A stretch of DNA of 43,593 nucleotides from Melghiribacillus thermohalophilus (GCF_004342905.1 NZ_SMAN01000024.1:1-43593); one strand, 5' to 3'; positions 8,482-16,777 are shown, counted from the first letter of the stretch. The notes: generated from the letters alone by a model not told the origin. Made by a program: numbers and translations.

Positions 8482-9354
8482 ATGAGCAAACCAATAAACC
8501 GCCGTTCCTTTTTAAAACGGACGTTTTATACCATTACTGGCATCATTGGGCTTTCTGGAGGAACATATTACTATGCAAAACATATTGAACCTTTTCTTCT
8601 GACGGTAAAAACCGACCAGATTTTTTCTGAGAAAATTCCCGCTCCGTTCGAAGGGTTTAAGATTTTGCAATTCAGCGACACCCATTTAGGGTTTCACTAT
8701 CAATTGAATGAATTCCAGAAGCTCGTGAACCAGATCAATGACCAGCGCCCGGACCTGGTCGTATTTACCGGTGATTTAATTGATGCACCGAACCAGTATG
8801 ACAAACAAAACCTTCAGCGATGTGCAGCCTTATTAAATCAAATCAAAGCTCCTTTCGGAAAGTACTGGATTTATGGGAATCATGATCACGGCGGATATGG
8901 AACCGAGATTGTTCGTCAGGTTATGGAATTGGGCGGATTTCGGCTACTGCAGAATGAAACGGTCATGGTTGAAAAGGATCAGGAACATATTGTTCTCGCC
9001 GGTCTCGATGATGTGATGCTTGGCCGTCCTGATCTTGATCAGACTTTTGACAATATAACTGATGACTTGTTTTCGATTTTGCTCTGCCATGAACCGGATT
9101 TTGCCGACAGAAGTCAGTATTATCCTGTAGATGTGCAATTATCCGGTCACAGTCATGGCGGACAGATACAACTGCCCTTTTTCGGTTATATTGTTACTCC
9201 CCCTTATGGAGAAAAGTATGTGGAAGGAAAATATCAGATAGGCGAAAAGCCTTTACAGCTCTTTGTCACGAGAGGGATCGGAACGACCAGACTTCCTTAC
9301 CGGTTTCTTTGCAAACCGGAAATTCATCTTTATACATTAAAACAGCTTGTATAA
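8482..9354 (+). CDS. ykuE: Tat-type metallophosphoesterase YkuE
   Basis: A 290-residue calcineurin-like phosphoesterase orthologous to B. subtilis YkuE, a Tat-exported cell-wall-associated metal-dependent phosphoesterase. The N-terminus has the twin-arginine motif NRRSFLKR and a hydrophobic stretch. All metal-binding blocks are present in order: FSDTHLG, FTGDLID, YGNHDHG, CHEPD and GHSHGGQ. The ATG at 8482 is preferred: AAGGAT lies seven bases upstream, whereas the in-frame ATG at 8473 overlaps that site. It is adjacent to and divergent from fadH, a B. subtilis neighbour. Confidence 0.94.
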   Translation: MSKPINRRSFLKRTFYTITGIIGLSGGTYYYAKHIEPFLLTVKTDQIFSEKIPAPFEGFKILQFSDTHLGFHYQLNEFQKLVNQINDQRPDLVVFTGDLIDAPNQYDKQNLQRCAALLNQIKAPFGKYWIYGNHDHGGYGTEIVRQVMELGGFRLLQNETVMVEKDQEHIVLAGLDDVMLGRPDLDQTFDNITDDLFSILLCHEPDFADRSQYYPVDVQLSGHSHGGQIQLPFFGYIVTPPYGEKYVEGKYQIGEKPLQLFVTRGIGTTRLPYRFLCKPEIHLYTLKQLV

Positions 9355-9576
9355 AGAAGAGCGAACATCATAGAACTTCTCTGGAATGAAGGAATATTAC
9401 TGAAAGAGCCAGTCGTTTTTATATGGTTTGATAAACCCGAATAGGAATGGCCCCTCACCAATCCGAATTCTCTTTATTTTGCCTGACTGGACATTCGCCC
9501 GGTGTGCATATGTACTGGCTCACATGTCCCTATCCTTTCATATACATGTATGGAATGTTATATGGAAGGAGTGACT

Positions 9577-9795
9577 GTGTTGAACTATCCTGCAATGTAT
9601 CCCGCGTATCAGACAATGATGAGAAATCCCCAAGTCCATGACCAGCGCCTATTTCCTTATGGAGGTGCCATACCCTTCCTCACAGGATTAGCGGTAGGTC
9701 CTCTACTCTTTGGTGGATATCGTCCCTATCCGTTTTATGGTCCGTATGGAGGATTTGGCTATCCGGGATTTGGCCCACGCCCATTTTTCTGGTAA
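9577..9795 (+). CDS. Small Gly/Tyr/Pro/Phe-rich protein, likely spore-associated
   Basis: A 72-residue protein starting at GTG 9577 (or TTG 9580) behind GGAAGGAG. The C-terminal half is rich in Gly, Tyr, Pro and Phe (GGYRPYPFYGPYGGFGYPGF), with a short hydrophobic segment FLTGLAVGPLLFGG before it. This composition resembles small coat or coat-associated proteins of Bacillaceae; no named family is recognised. It stands alone and is followed by a 14-bp hairpin. Confidence 0.75.
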   Translation: MLNYPAMYPAYQTMMRNPQVHDQRLFPYGGAIPFLTGLAVGPLLFGGYRPYPFYGPYGGFGYPGFGPRPFFW

Positions 9796-9799
9796 AACA

Positions 9800-9830
9800 A
9801 GCGCATGTGATAGATGCTATCACATGCGCT
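9800..9830 (+). terminator. Hairpin after the Gly/Tyr-rich gene
   Basis: A perfect 14-bp stem (9800-9813 / 9817-9830) with a 3-base loop sits five bases past the stop. The U-run is poor (CTATCTATG), so termination may be inefficient or the hairpin may stabilise the mRNA end. Confidence 0.65.
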
Positions 9831-9991
9831 CTATCTATGTTTACCGTTTCCCTTTGACTTTCCTATTTTTCTTCGTTTCTTGTATGTTAGCTTTGAATTG
9901 TTAATATATTGTCAAACATGGATAGTAACACTCCTATTCTTCGACGTGTTACAATGAGACCATGAAGATTTCTTGATCAGGAGGAACGAAT

Positions 9992-10582
9992 ATGAACATA
10001 CGAAAATTATTTTTTGCAGCCATTTTTTTAGGCATTTTACTAACAGGATGCAGTCTGTTTGGCGATACAAAGTATGAAGGGGACTTTTCATATAAAGTGG
10101 AGGACTTTTCCTATACCAATCAGGACGGGGAAACGGTATCCCTGGATGATTTGAAAGGTTCCTTCTGGGTTGCTGATATGGTGTTTACTAGCTGTAATAC
10201 TGTATGTCCGCCTATGACAGCAAATATGGCAAGACTGCAAAAATTACTGAAAGAAGAAGGATTAGATGAGGTCCGTCTCGTATCTTTTAGTGTAGACCCT
10301 GAAGTAGACACTCCAGAAATGTTAAAAGAATTTGGAGATAAATTCGGTGCTGATTATTCCAACTGGGATTTCCTGACGGGTTATACGATGGAAGAGGCTG
10401 AAAAATTTGCCTTAAAGTCGTTTAAATCGCTGGTAGACAAGCCTGAAGGGCAGGATCAGGTCAATCATACGGTCAGATTTTTCATCGTTACACCTGATGG
10501 AAATGCCATCAAAAGCTATGATGGAAGACAGGCCGAGCAAATGCAACAGATTGTTGACGATTTAAAAGGCTATTTAAAATAA
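9992..10582 (+). CDS. ypmQ: Sco1/SenC/PrrC-family copper-binding lipoprotein (YpmQ)
   Basis: A 196-residue thioredoxin-fold lipoprotein related to B. subtilis YpmQ (BsSco), needed for assembly of the CuA centre of cytochrome c oxidase on the outer face of the membrane. The signal peptide ends in the lipobox LLTGC (Cys20). The metal-binding CxxxCP is at Cys68 and Cys72 (TSCNTVCPPM), and the partner histidine lies in QVNHTVRFF. The start has GGAGG about eight bases upstream. Its usual cytochrome oxidase partners are not in this window. Confidence 0.93.
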   Translation: MNIRKLFFAAIFLGILLTGCSLFGDTKYEGDFSYKVEDFSYTNQDGETVSLDDLKGSFWVADMVFTSCNTVCPPMTANMARLQKLLKEEGLDEVRLVSFSVDPEVDTPEMLKEFGDKFGADYSNWDFLTGYTMEEAEKFALKSFKSLVDKPEGQDQVNHTVRFFIVTPDGNAIKSYDGRQAEQMQQIVDDLKGYLK

Positions 10583-10596
10583 TCGATCAGAAGATC

Positions 10597-10620
10597 GGGG
10601 CGCTCCTGCCCCCTTCTTTT
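10597..10620 (+). terminator. Weak terminator after ypmQ
   Basis: GGGGC (10597-10601) pairs with GCCCC (10608-10612), followed by CTTCTTTT. The stem is short, so read-through into ykyB is possible. Confidence 0.5.
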
Positions 10621-10645
10621 CTGAATTAAGAAAGGTGATCTTATA

Positions 10646-11110
10646 ATGAAACAGCATAAAAATTGCCGATACTCGACGAGGGAAATTGCCGAAGCGATAT
10701 CCGTTGTTAACCGCCACGCCAAAACTGCTCCCCAGCCAAAACATCTCTATACCTTGAAAAAGAAAGCCATTCAAAAACTGATTCATCAAAAGAAAGCCAA
10801 AAAAATGGGCCTTCATTATTCTGAACACCCTACCCTCAGCAAACAGCACACAACATTACTAATTCAAGTGGAAGATTTTTACTTCCACTTACCACCTGAA
10901 AAAGAAGATTTGCAGTCCTTAGAACATTTTGGACGTGTGGATCAGGATTTTCGCAATCCCAAGCCGCAATTATCGCTGAAACGAGCAAAACAAATCCTCT
11001 ATCATTATCTGGGATGGAAACCGGTGAAACAGGAACCGAAACGTAACGAGCTTCCCTCCATTTCTTCGTGGGTATCCGGACAGGACCAGCAAAACTGGAG
11101 GAGAAAATAA
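10646..11110 (+). CDS. ykyB: YkyB family protein
   Basis: A 154-residue basic, soluble protein clearly similar to B. subtilis YkyB. Shared stretches include VNRHAKTAPxPKxLYxLKKxA near residues 20-40, GLHYSEHP, FYFHLPPEKEDLQSL and DFRNPKPQLSLKRAKQ. Its function is unknown. In B. subtilis it lies beside cheV, patA and the ykuC-F genes, several of which occur in this window. The ribosome binding site AAAGGTGAT precedes the ATG. Confidence 0.9.
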   Translation: MKQHKNCRYSTREIAEAISVVNRHAKTAPQPKHLYTLKKKAIQKLIHQKKAKKMGLHYSEHPTLSKQHTTLLIQVEDFYFHLPPEKEDLQSLEHFGRVDQDFRNPKPQLSLKRAKQILYHYLGWKPVKQEPKRNELPSISSWVSGQDQQNWRRK

Positions 11111-11225
11111 GAAGAAACGAACATGACGCTTAATCCTCCAGGGGATTGTCAACTATAAGGACCGCTCCAGGTTAACCGATTAGGCATAAGATTCGAACAA
11201 AAAAATACCAAAGTCCGATAAATAT

Positions 11226-11257
11226 AAAATAAGCCCGCTGGACAGCGGGCTTATTTT
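11226..11257. terminator. Bidirectional terminator between ykyB and ybjQ-like gene
   Basis: A 15-bp perfect stem (11226-11240 / 11243-11257) rich in G-C is flanked by A- and T-runs. It serves the convergent ykyB and YbjQ-like genes. Confidence 0.92.
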
Positions 11258-11278
11258 GATTAATAGAGAACAACTGAT

Positions 11279-11593
11279 TTATTTTGTGCGTACAGCCGTA
11301 CCGGATGCAACCACCATCATCATGCCATCGCGAAGGGTTTCAAAATCAAGATCAACAGCTATCACTGCATTGGCACCCATCTGAGAGGCTTTTTGGGTCA
11401 TTTCTCGAATGGCAATGTCCTTCCCTTCTGACAATTTGTTTTCATACGCAGAACTTCTTCCGCCAACAATATCGGAAATGCCAGCGAGAAAGTCCCTCAC
11501 CACATTCGCTCCCATAATCGCTTCTCCTGTGACGATTCCTAGATATTCCTCAACTTCCTTATTTTGAAGTGTTTGTGTTGTCGTAACAATCAT
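11279..11593 (-). CDS. YbjQ / UPF0145 family protein
   Basis: A 104-residue cytoplasmic protein of the UPF0145 (YbjQ, DUF74) family, a heavy-metal-binding-like ferredoxin fold of unknown function. Family marks are GIVTGEAIMGANVVRDFLA, GGRSSAYENKL and MGANAVIAVDLDFE. It is the second gene of a two-gene unit, 19 bases after a small membrane protein, which has a sigma-W-like promoter. That context suggests an envelope-stress role; this is inference. Confidence 0.9.
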   Translation of the reverse strand: MIVTTTQTLQNKEVEEYLGIVTGEAIMGANVVRDFLAGISDIVGGRSSAYENKLSEGKDIAIREMTQKASQMGANAVIAVDLDFETLRDGMMMVVASGTAVRTK

Positions 11594-11612
11594 TTATGAT
11601 TCCTCCTTCATA

Positions 11613-11843
11613 TTAATCATTTCGGATAATCAGATAGACGATCAGGCCTAATATCGGGAAAAATAAAGTTCCAATCAATACAACGATCGCGTATTCTTTT
11701 GAATGGCCTTTTCTCAAAGAATCTCTGTAAGCCCAGATACTCGTAATAATGTTTAAAAAAAGCAAAAACAGACCAATAAAAATAAAAACAATGAAAAATG
11801 TCCCCACAGCGGCGAATCCTGCACCAATCATCTTCCGTAACAC
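11613..11843 (-). CDS. Small two-helix membrane protein, PLDc_N-like
   Basis: A 76-residue protein with two membrane segments (about residues 13-38 and 53-73) joined by a basic loop (AYRDSLRKGHSKEY). The pattern of a charged loop followed by a GTLFFPILGLIVYLIIR helix resembles PLDc_N/YxlE-type small membrane proteins. The start is GTG 11843 or ATG 11829; AAGGGAG serves either. It is first in an operon with the YbjQ-like gene and stands directly behind a sigma-W-type promoter. Confidence 0.8.
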   Translation of the reverse strand: MLRKMIGAGFAAVGTFFIVFIFIGLFLLFLNIITSIWAYRDSLRKGHSKEYAIVVLIGTLFFPILGLIVYLIIRND

Positions 11844-11863
11844 TCCCTTCCTCTCTCTTAATA

Positions 11864-11891
11864 TATACGAATCGCTTTCTATGAAGTTTCA
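11864..11891 (-). promoter_or_regulatory. Sigma-W-type (ECF) promoter
   Basis: On the minus strand TGAAAC (11886-11891) and CGTATA (11864-11869) are separated by exactly 16 bases. This matches the known Bacillus sigma-W consensus (TGAAAC-N16-CGTA). It lies about 20 bases before the start of the small membrane protein gene and would drive it and the YbjQ-like gene. Confidence 0.75.
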
Positions 11892-11951
11892 TATTTTTAA
11901 AGCTATATGAAAGGAAGAGCCCAGTTACAACTGATGCAGGCCAGTTGTTTT

Positions 11952-12347
11952 TTATCTGACGGCACTTTTTCTGTATCGTCTTTTTACATATCTTTTTAAT
12001 TCTGATGCCAGATGACTCACAAGGAGAATGATGCCAAAGAACACAATCGAAAACGAACTACTTGCCAGATCTGAAAATTCCATTTTACCCTGATCGGTAA
12101 TTCCCTGATATAATTCGAACCACGTAAGAAAAAATAACAATATAAAACTGATTGAAAAATAGGTCAGTGCCCTGGCCCATTTCAACCTGATCAGCAGGGA
12201 CATCAACGGTTGCAACAAATAATATAGAATAGCCATCCCGGCCAGCCCGATCAAAAATTGAAGGTGATCTGCCGTAATTCCATAGGATCCCAGATTTCCA
12301 TTTTCAATGAGCAGCTCATACAAAAACATCAGGTCAGTTCCATTCAT
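11952..12347 (-). CDS. Hypothetical membrane protein
   Basis: A 131-residue protein with about four hydrophobic segments (around residues 30-52, 58-80 and 95-115 being clearest) and a very basic C-terminus (KRYVKRRYRKSAVR) that should face the cytoplasm. The ATG at 12347 has AGGGGGA nearby; a longer in-frame start is less well placed. No family is recognised. It is divergent from the EamA transporter. Confidence 0.7.
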   Translation of the reverse strand: MNGTDLMFLYELLIENGNLGSYGITADHLQFLIGLAGMAILYYLLQPLMSLLIRLKWARALTYFSISFILLFFLTWFELYQGITDQGKMEFSDLASSSFSIVFFGIILLVSHLASELKRYVKRRYRKSAVR

Positions 12348-12528
12348 GACTGATCCCCCTTCCATCTGTTACCATTCTGGACAGAAAACGGATGATTTAA
12401 ACCAGAACGGGGTGCTTTTTACTGATCGAAACGAAGAGTATAAAGAAATACTTTATAGATCTGTCATCTTCATTTATGATGATTATAATTGCACAATCAT
12501 TCATTCGAATAAAGAGGGGCTTTTGCTT

Positions 12529-13455
12529 ATGAGGCGTTCATTATGGTTGATTATGACAGGGGCAGCATTATGGGGGACGATTGGCTGGTTTGTGAAACAT
12601 CTATATGCTTATGGTTTTACACCAATTGAGGTAGTTACCCTGAGAGCCGTGACAACCGTGATGTTTTTATTTACATATTTTATCATCACTGACAGGTCTG
12701 TCTTTAAACTGAAACAGTTTGCACATATCCGTTATTTTATCGGAACCGGTCTTTTCAGCATAGTATTTTTCAACTTTTGTATGTTCTCAGCCATCGAAGC
12801 TTCTACGATTCCTGTAGCAACTGCTCTTTTGTATACGGCTCCTGTTTTTGTCACTGTGATGTCCAGAATGTTGTTTAAGGAAACGTTTACGGTACAGAAA
12901 ATGATTGCATTGATTCTTGCTCTGGGAGGGACCGTTTTAGTCATTGAGATGATCCCCCTGGACGTGCACCAGTTGAATATCCAGGCCCTCCTATTCGGCC
13001 TCGGCTCCGGTGTGGGATATGCTCTTTACAGTATTTTTGGAAAATACGCACTCGTTCATTACAACACAAAGACGATTACGTTTTTCACATTTGTCGTGGC
13101 CAGTGCAGCATTAATCCCTGCTTTTCCCTATGAATCTCTGCAAACTCTAATTGAGCTTGATGTATTGCTCTTCGCATTGGGTCTTGGGGTTTTGCCCACG
13201 GCTCTTGCATACCTCTTATACACAAACGGATTAAAACATGTAGAGGCATCAAAAGCATCGATTTTCACAACCATAGAGCCCTTTGTTGCCACTTTAATCG
13301 GCATTTTTGTCTTTTCCGAACCTTTTTCCCTCGCTCAAGGTGTGGGAATGTCCCTGATCATTGGAGCCGTAGTCATCCTGGAAGTCTTCCGAACGAATCA
13401 AAAGCAGTTGAAACAGGAAACACGTTCATCAGCATCACGAAACATCACCGACTGA
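12529..13455 (+). CDS. EamA/DMT-superfamily transporter
   Basis: A 308-residue inner-membrane transporter of the drug/metabolite family with ten predicted helices formed by two EamA repeats. Helices such as AALWGTIGWFVKHLYAYGF, the SAIEASTIPVATALLYTAPV segment and the second-repeat KHVEASKASIFTTIEPFVAT are typical. Family members export amino acids, metabolites or drugs; the substrate is unknown. The ATG at 12529 is chosen for AGAGGGG upstream; an in-frame upstream extension is not protein-like. A TATAAT lies about 45 bases upstream. Confidence 0.9.
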   Translation: MRRSLWLIMTGAALWGTIGWFVKHLYAYGFTPIEVVTLRAVTTVMFLFTYFIITDRSVFKLKQFAHIRYFIGTGLFSIVFFNFCMFSAIEASTIPVATALLYTAPVFVTVMSRMLFKETFTVQKMIALILALGGTVLVIEMIPLDVHQLNIQALLFGLGSGVGYALYSIFGKYALVHYNTKTITFFTFVVASAALIPAFPYESLQTLIELDVLLFALGLGVLPTALAYLLYTNGLKHVEASKASIFTTIEPFVATLIGIFVFSEPFSLAQGVGMSLIIGAVVILEVFRTNQKQLKQETRSSASRNITD

Positions 13456-13540
13456 CTGCCCTTATCGATGTCAGAGGCAAAGAGGCTTAGTGATCTTCCT
13501 TCCATGAATGACATCGAGCTCCTGTCATGGCACAACGAAA

Positions 13541-13565
13541 ACCCTGCTTTCCAAAACAGCAGGGT
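13541..13565 (-). terminator. Hairpin downstream of fbpB-like gene
   Basis: ACCCTGCT and AGCAGGGT pair over 8 bp (13541-13548 / 13558-13565). On the minus strand it is followed by TTTTCGTTG. It probably ends the fbpB-like transcript, and may also stop EamA read-through. Confidence 0.6.
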
Positions 13566-13626
13566 CCAAATCAACATATATGGTTATGATCAGTTGTGAT
13601 ATGATGGATAGGGATGAATGGAAGAT

Positions 13627-13767
13627 CTAGTGTTTAGATGTTTTCTGTCTTTTTAATTGTTTATGTTCTATTCGTTTTTCAATCTTTACCATTTCTTTTT
13701 CATCCTGCATCAGCTGAGTCTTATATTCATTTACCAGTTCTTCAAATGCTGGACGGCGTGGGCGCAT
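13627..13767 (-). CDS. FbpB-family small basic protein
   Basis: A 46-residue basic protein not long enough for routine ORF finding. It starts at ATG 13767 with AGGAG nine bases upstream. The MRPRRPAFEELVNEYKTQLM start, followed by a charged helix KEMVKIEKRIEHKQLKRQK, matches the FbpB family (Fur-regulated basic protein). In B. subtilis FbpB works with the sRNA FsrA to spare iron. I do not see a convincing Fur box upstream, so iron regulation here is unproven and the protein may be a paralogue. Confidence 0.8.
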   Translation of the reverse strand: MRPRRPAFEELVNEYKTQLMQDEKEMVKIEKRIEHKQLKRQKTSKH

Positions 13768-13879
13768 CTTTATCCACTCCTTACACAGTGTTAATCATTC
13801 CGATCCTATTGTAACAGACTTTATTCATCATTTGATTCAATTGTTTGAACATTTTGTTACCATTTTGGAGGTTAATACA

Positions 13880-15037
13880 ATGGAGAAGTTGTTAAACAGT
13901 CAGGTTAGAAACCTTGAAATATCAGGCATTCGCAAATTTTTTAATCTAGTAGCGGATCAACAGGATGTCATATCCCTGACGATTGGCCAGCCTGATTTTT
14001 TTACGCCGGAGCATGTGAAAGAAGCCGGAAAACGTGCGATAGATGAAAATTATACAAACTATACCCATAATGCGGGGATGCTTTCTTTACGAGAGGGAAT
14101 CAGTGATTATATCCGAGAAAAATATGCTTTGCATTACAGCCCTGAATCAGAAATCATTGTTACAGTTGGTGCATCACAGGCTATTGATATCACATTAAGA
14201 ACCATTTTGTCACCTGGTGATGAAGTCATTCTCCCCGGTCCTGTATATCCGGGTTATGAACCATTAATTCGTATGGCAGGAGGGATTCCTGTTTTTGCAG
14301 ATACTAGAAATACCCATTTCAAATTGACGGCAGCGGTCATTCAAAACCATCTAACATCAAAAACGAAAGCCGTCATTCTCCCCTATCCGTCCAATCCGAC
14401 AGGAGTAAGTCTAAACGAAAAAGAATTGGTCGAAATCGCTCAGCTTTTGCAGGGTCAGCCTGTGTTCATTGTGGCAGATGAAATCTATAGTGAATTAACG
14501 TATACCCATCCACATGTTTCGATTGGTGGATTTCCAGAGGTTCGAAACCAGACGATTGTCATACAGGGGCTATCTAAATCCCATTCCATGACGGGATGGA
14601 GGCTAGGATTTCTAATGGCACCCGAAACGATTGCCAGGCATATTTTGAAAGTGCATCAATACAATGTTTCCTGTGCATCATCTATCAGTCAGATGGCTGC
14701 ACTGGAAGCTGTCACGAACGGAAACAACGATGCTCATCAGATGAACCGGCAGTATAAAAAGCGGCTTAACTATGTTTATCAACGTTTAACGAAAATGGGG
14801 CTGGAGGTGGTAAAGCCTGATGGAGCATTTTATCTTTTTCCTAAATTTCCAATTCGAGAGATGACTTCTTTTGAACTGGGAATCAAAATGGTAGAGAAAG
14901 CCAGGCTTGCACTGGTGCCCGGGGATGCTTTTTCATCCTATGGACAGGGTTTCATGAGATTATCCTATGCTTATGATCTTGATACATTAAAGGAAGGCCT
15001 CCGTCGCCTTGAACAGTTTATTCAGGAGGAACTGTGA
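13880..15037 (+). CDS. patA: Class I/II aminotransferase PatA
   Basis: A 385-residue PLP-dependent aminotransferase highly similar to B. subtilis PatA, which has been linked to N-acetyl-L,L-diaminopimelate or aromatic/branched amino acid transamination. The start MEKLLNSQVRNLEISGIRKF, the GQPDFFTP motif, YPSNPTG, ADEIYSEL and the PLP-lysine block GLSKSHSMTGWRLGF (Lys233) are all present. The ATG at 13880 follows GGAGG by nine bases. A long terminator follows, so it is monocistronic. Confidence 0.95.
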   Translation: MEKLLNSQVRNLEISGIRKFFNLVADQQDVISLTIGQPDFFTPEHVKEAGKRAIDENYTNYTHNAGMLSLREGISDYIREKYALHYSPESEIIVTVGASQAIDITLRTILSPGDEVILPGPVYPGYEPLIRMAGGIPVFADTRNTHFKLTAAVIQNHLTSKTKAVILPYPSNPTGVSLNEKELVEIAQLLQGQPVFIVADEIYSELTYTHPHVSIGGFPEVRNQTIVIQGLSKSHSMTGWRLGFLMAPETIARHILKVHQYNVSCASSISQMAALEAVTNGNNDAHQMNRQYKKRLNYVYQRLTKMGLEVVKPDGAFYLFPKFPIREMTSFELGIKMVEKARLALVPGDAFSSYGQGFMRLSYAYDLDTLKEGLRRLEQFIQEEL

Positions 15038-15061
15038 AGCATAAGAAATGCGAATCCTTTA

Positions 15062-15113
15062 TTCAAACATATATTCCCCCTTGAATAGGCAACAAGGGGG
15101 AAATATATTTGAA
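15062..15113 (+). terminator. Terminator of patA
   Basis: A long imperfect stem (about 21 bp, 15062-15083 / 15093-15113) contains CCCCCTTG/CAAGGGGG at its top. It is A/T-rich at the base and may function in both directions. Confidence 0.88.
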
Positions 15114-15131
15114 TCTTTAAAGAGCTTATGT

Positions 15132-15356
15132 TCAACATACGCCTCGATGTTCATCACTTTTCGTATTTTTTCTCATGTGATAAACATCCTTCCTCGCTAT
15201 AAGTTTCTGATACCTGTTTAACAGCTTGTCCAATTCCTGGCTGACCTGGACGGATTCTTCACTTGTATACCCACTCAGCGAAGCCACCTCGATCAAATAT
15301 TTCCGCAAATACTCAATTCGTTCCAATAACTCTTTGGCCTTATAACTAGACGCCAC
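15132..15356 (-). CDS. Spo0E-family aspartyl-phosphate phosphatase
   Basis: A 74-residue helical-hairpin protein of the Spo0E/YnzD/YisI family, which dephosphorylates Spo0A-P and so restrains sporulation. The first helix ERIEYLRKYLIEVA, the turn GYTSEE and the signature SQELDKLLNRY are visible. The GTG at 15356 has AGAGGAGG seven bases upstream. A second, shorter Spo0E-like gene lies about 75 bases upstream on the same strand. Whether it acts on Spo0A or another response regulator is not known. Confidence 0.88.
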   Translation of the reverse strand: MASSYKAKELLERIEYLRKYLIEVASLSGYTSEESVQVSQELDKLLNRYQKLIARKDVYHMRKNTKSDEHRGVC

Positions 15357-15431
15357 CAAATTACCTCCTCTAAAGCAAATGAACATTATCTACATTTTAC
15401 CATATTCAGTGTGATTATGTAAAAAATGTCT

Positions 15432-15596
15432 TTAAAAATTTTTAGCCTCTTCGATTTTATTCTTTAAGTACATATTAATTAATTGATCTAATTCCTGACT
15501 CGCGGTTAATGTCTGATTGCTTTTAATCCCGAATTCGTTTGCTGACACATACATTTCCTTCTGTTTCTTTAAAATCTTTTCTTTTAATGATAACAT
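15432..15596 (-). CDS. Second Spo0E-like phosphatase, short
   Basis: A 54-residue Spo0E-family member. Its first helix (LKEKILKKQKEMYVSANEFG) is diverged, but the second carries the signature SQELDQLINMYLK. The ATG at 15596 follows AAAGGA; an upstream in-frame start (15626) would add ten residues. A sigma-A-like promoter (TTTACA, 17 bases, AATAAT) is visible roughly 90 bases upstream. Together with the neighbouring copy it suggests fine-tuning of the phosphorelay. Confidence 0.8.
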   Translation of the reverse strand: MLSLKEKILKKQKEMYVSANEFGIKSNQTLTASQELDQLINMYLKNKIEEAKNF

Positions 15597-15626
15597 GCAT
15601 TCCTTTTTGACTGATTTCATCCACAC

Positions 15627-15836
15627 TCACTTCCCCAGATTTATTTTGTATACCAAATGGTTTTTCGTTCGAACGATTATGATTATTGCAGAACTAACAC
15701 AAATTGTAAATACTTTCGCAATATTAGACATTTTTTTCTGTTCATAAATAAAGTTTGACGTTTGAAGTCTCTTTTTTAACTTTTTCTTGCATTTTTTTAT
15801 GTTCGTTTCTATAATTTTTAGGTCAGACTGTCTCAT
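15627..15836 (-). CDS. Doubtful AT-rich small ORF
   Basis: A 69-residue open frame, very basic at the N-terminus (KKCKKKLKKRL) with one possible membrane segment (VFTICVSSAIIIIV). There is no ribosome binding site before the ATG. A promoter-like sequence for the downstream Spo0E-like gene lies inside it. It may be chance; listed so the gap is accounted for. Confidence 0.2.
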   Translation of the reverse strand: MRQSDLKIIETNIKKCKKKLKKRLQTSNFIYEQKKMSNIAKVFTICVSSAIIIIVRTKNHLVYKINLGK

Positions 15837-15859
15837 TTAAGAAATTGGGGGTGATCGAT

Positions 15860-16669
15860 ATGCGCTTTATTTCTTTCCATCCGTATCGAACAATTGGGAT
15901 TCCAAATGTGAAATATATTAAACCTGAGCATACTTTTCCAGAAATTCACGCGATTAAACGTGCAGACTTTATATTGTTTCCTGAAAAATGGCAGCTCCCG
16001 ATTCTCGTTCATGGCTTAAAGAAAAAGATTTTCCCAAACTACGACACCATTGTACTCGGTCATAATAAAATTGATATGACAAGAGCCCTTCAGACAGTTT
16101 GTCCAGATCATTTCCCTTATACCGAAATAAAGGGGAACACAGCCGAAAATCAGCGGGAAATGTTAGATACGTTTCCTTTTCCTTTTGTCGCAAAAGACCC
16201 CAGAAATTCAATGGGGCAAGGAGTGTTTCTCATTCAGTCTGAGGAAGATTTTGTAGCTTATGCCAGCAGGGTTGAAACACTGTACATTCAGGAATACCTC
16301 CCATCCGACAGGGAAGTCCGTGTCGTTGTGGTAGGGGAGGATATCTACTCCGCTTACTGGAAAATAGCAGAAGCCGAACAATTTTATCATAATATCGCCC
16401 GGGGAAGCCACATTTCATTCCATTCCGTGCCTGATGAAGCTCTTGAATTAGCTTTACGGGTATCCAGGGAATTAAATATCAATCATGCCGGTTTCGATAT
16501 ATTCATGATTGAAGGAAAACCAATCATTCTAGAGTTCAATGTGCTGTTTGGCAACCAGGGGCTGATGACTTCTGGAAAACGAGTTGAAGAAGCCATATAC
16601 CAGTATATTATGGACACGTATTTTCAGCCAACACCAGGTGCACCAGTTGGAGGAAAACGCATATCGTGA
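15860..16669 (+). CDS. ATP-grasp protein, RimK-like
   Basis: A 269-residue cytoplasmic ATP-grasp enzyme, the superfamily that joins a carboxylate to an amine or thiol through an acyl phosphate. Visible blocks are PFPFVAKDPRNSMGQGVFLI (glycine-rich nucleotide loop), YIQEYLPSDREVRVVVVGED, and the metal-binding FDIFMIEGKPIILEFNVLFGNQG. The layout resembles RimK-like glutamate ligases and YheC/D-type spore proteins, but the substrate is unknown. The ATG at 15860 follows GGGGGTGAT. Confidence 0.87.
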   Translation: MRFISFHPYRTIGIPNVKYIKPEHTFPEIHAIKRADFILFPEKWQLPILVHGLKKKIFPNYDTIVLGHNKIDMTRALQTVCPDHFPYTEIKGNTAENQREMLDTFPFPFVAKDPRNSMGQGVFLIQSEEDFVAYASRVETLYIQEYLPSDREVRVVVVGEDIYSAYWKIAEAEQFYHNIARGSHISFHSVPDEALELALRVSRELNINHAGFDIFMIEGKPIILEFNVLFGNQGLMTSGKRVEEAIYQYIMDTYFQPTPGAPVGGKRIS

Positions 16670-16777
16670 TGATATGTGTTTTCCTTATATCTATTTCATG
16701 CTTTTTTCATGCATATATCCCCGAAAAAATATGATAGTATAATATTGGATAGGTACTGGAGAAAGGAAGAACGCTTA

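Noticed and set aside
13768-13830. Fur box upstream of the FbpB-like gene
   Set aside because: No good match to the 15-base Fur consensus is seen.
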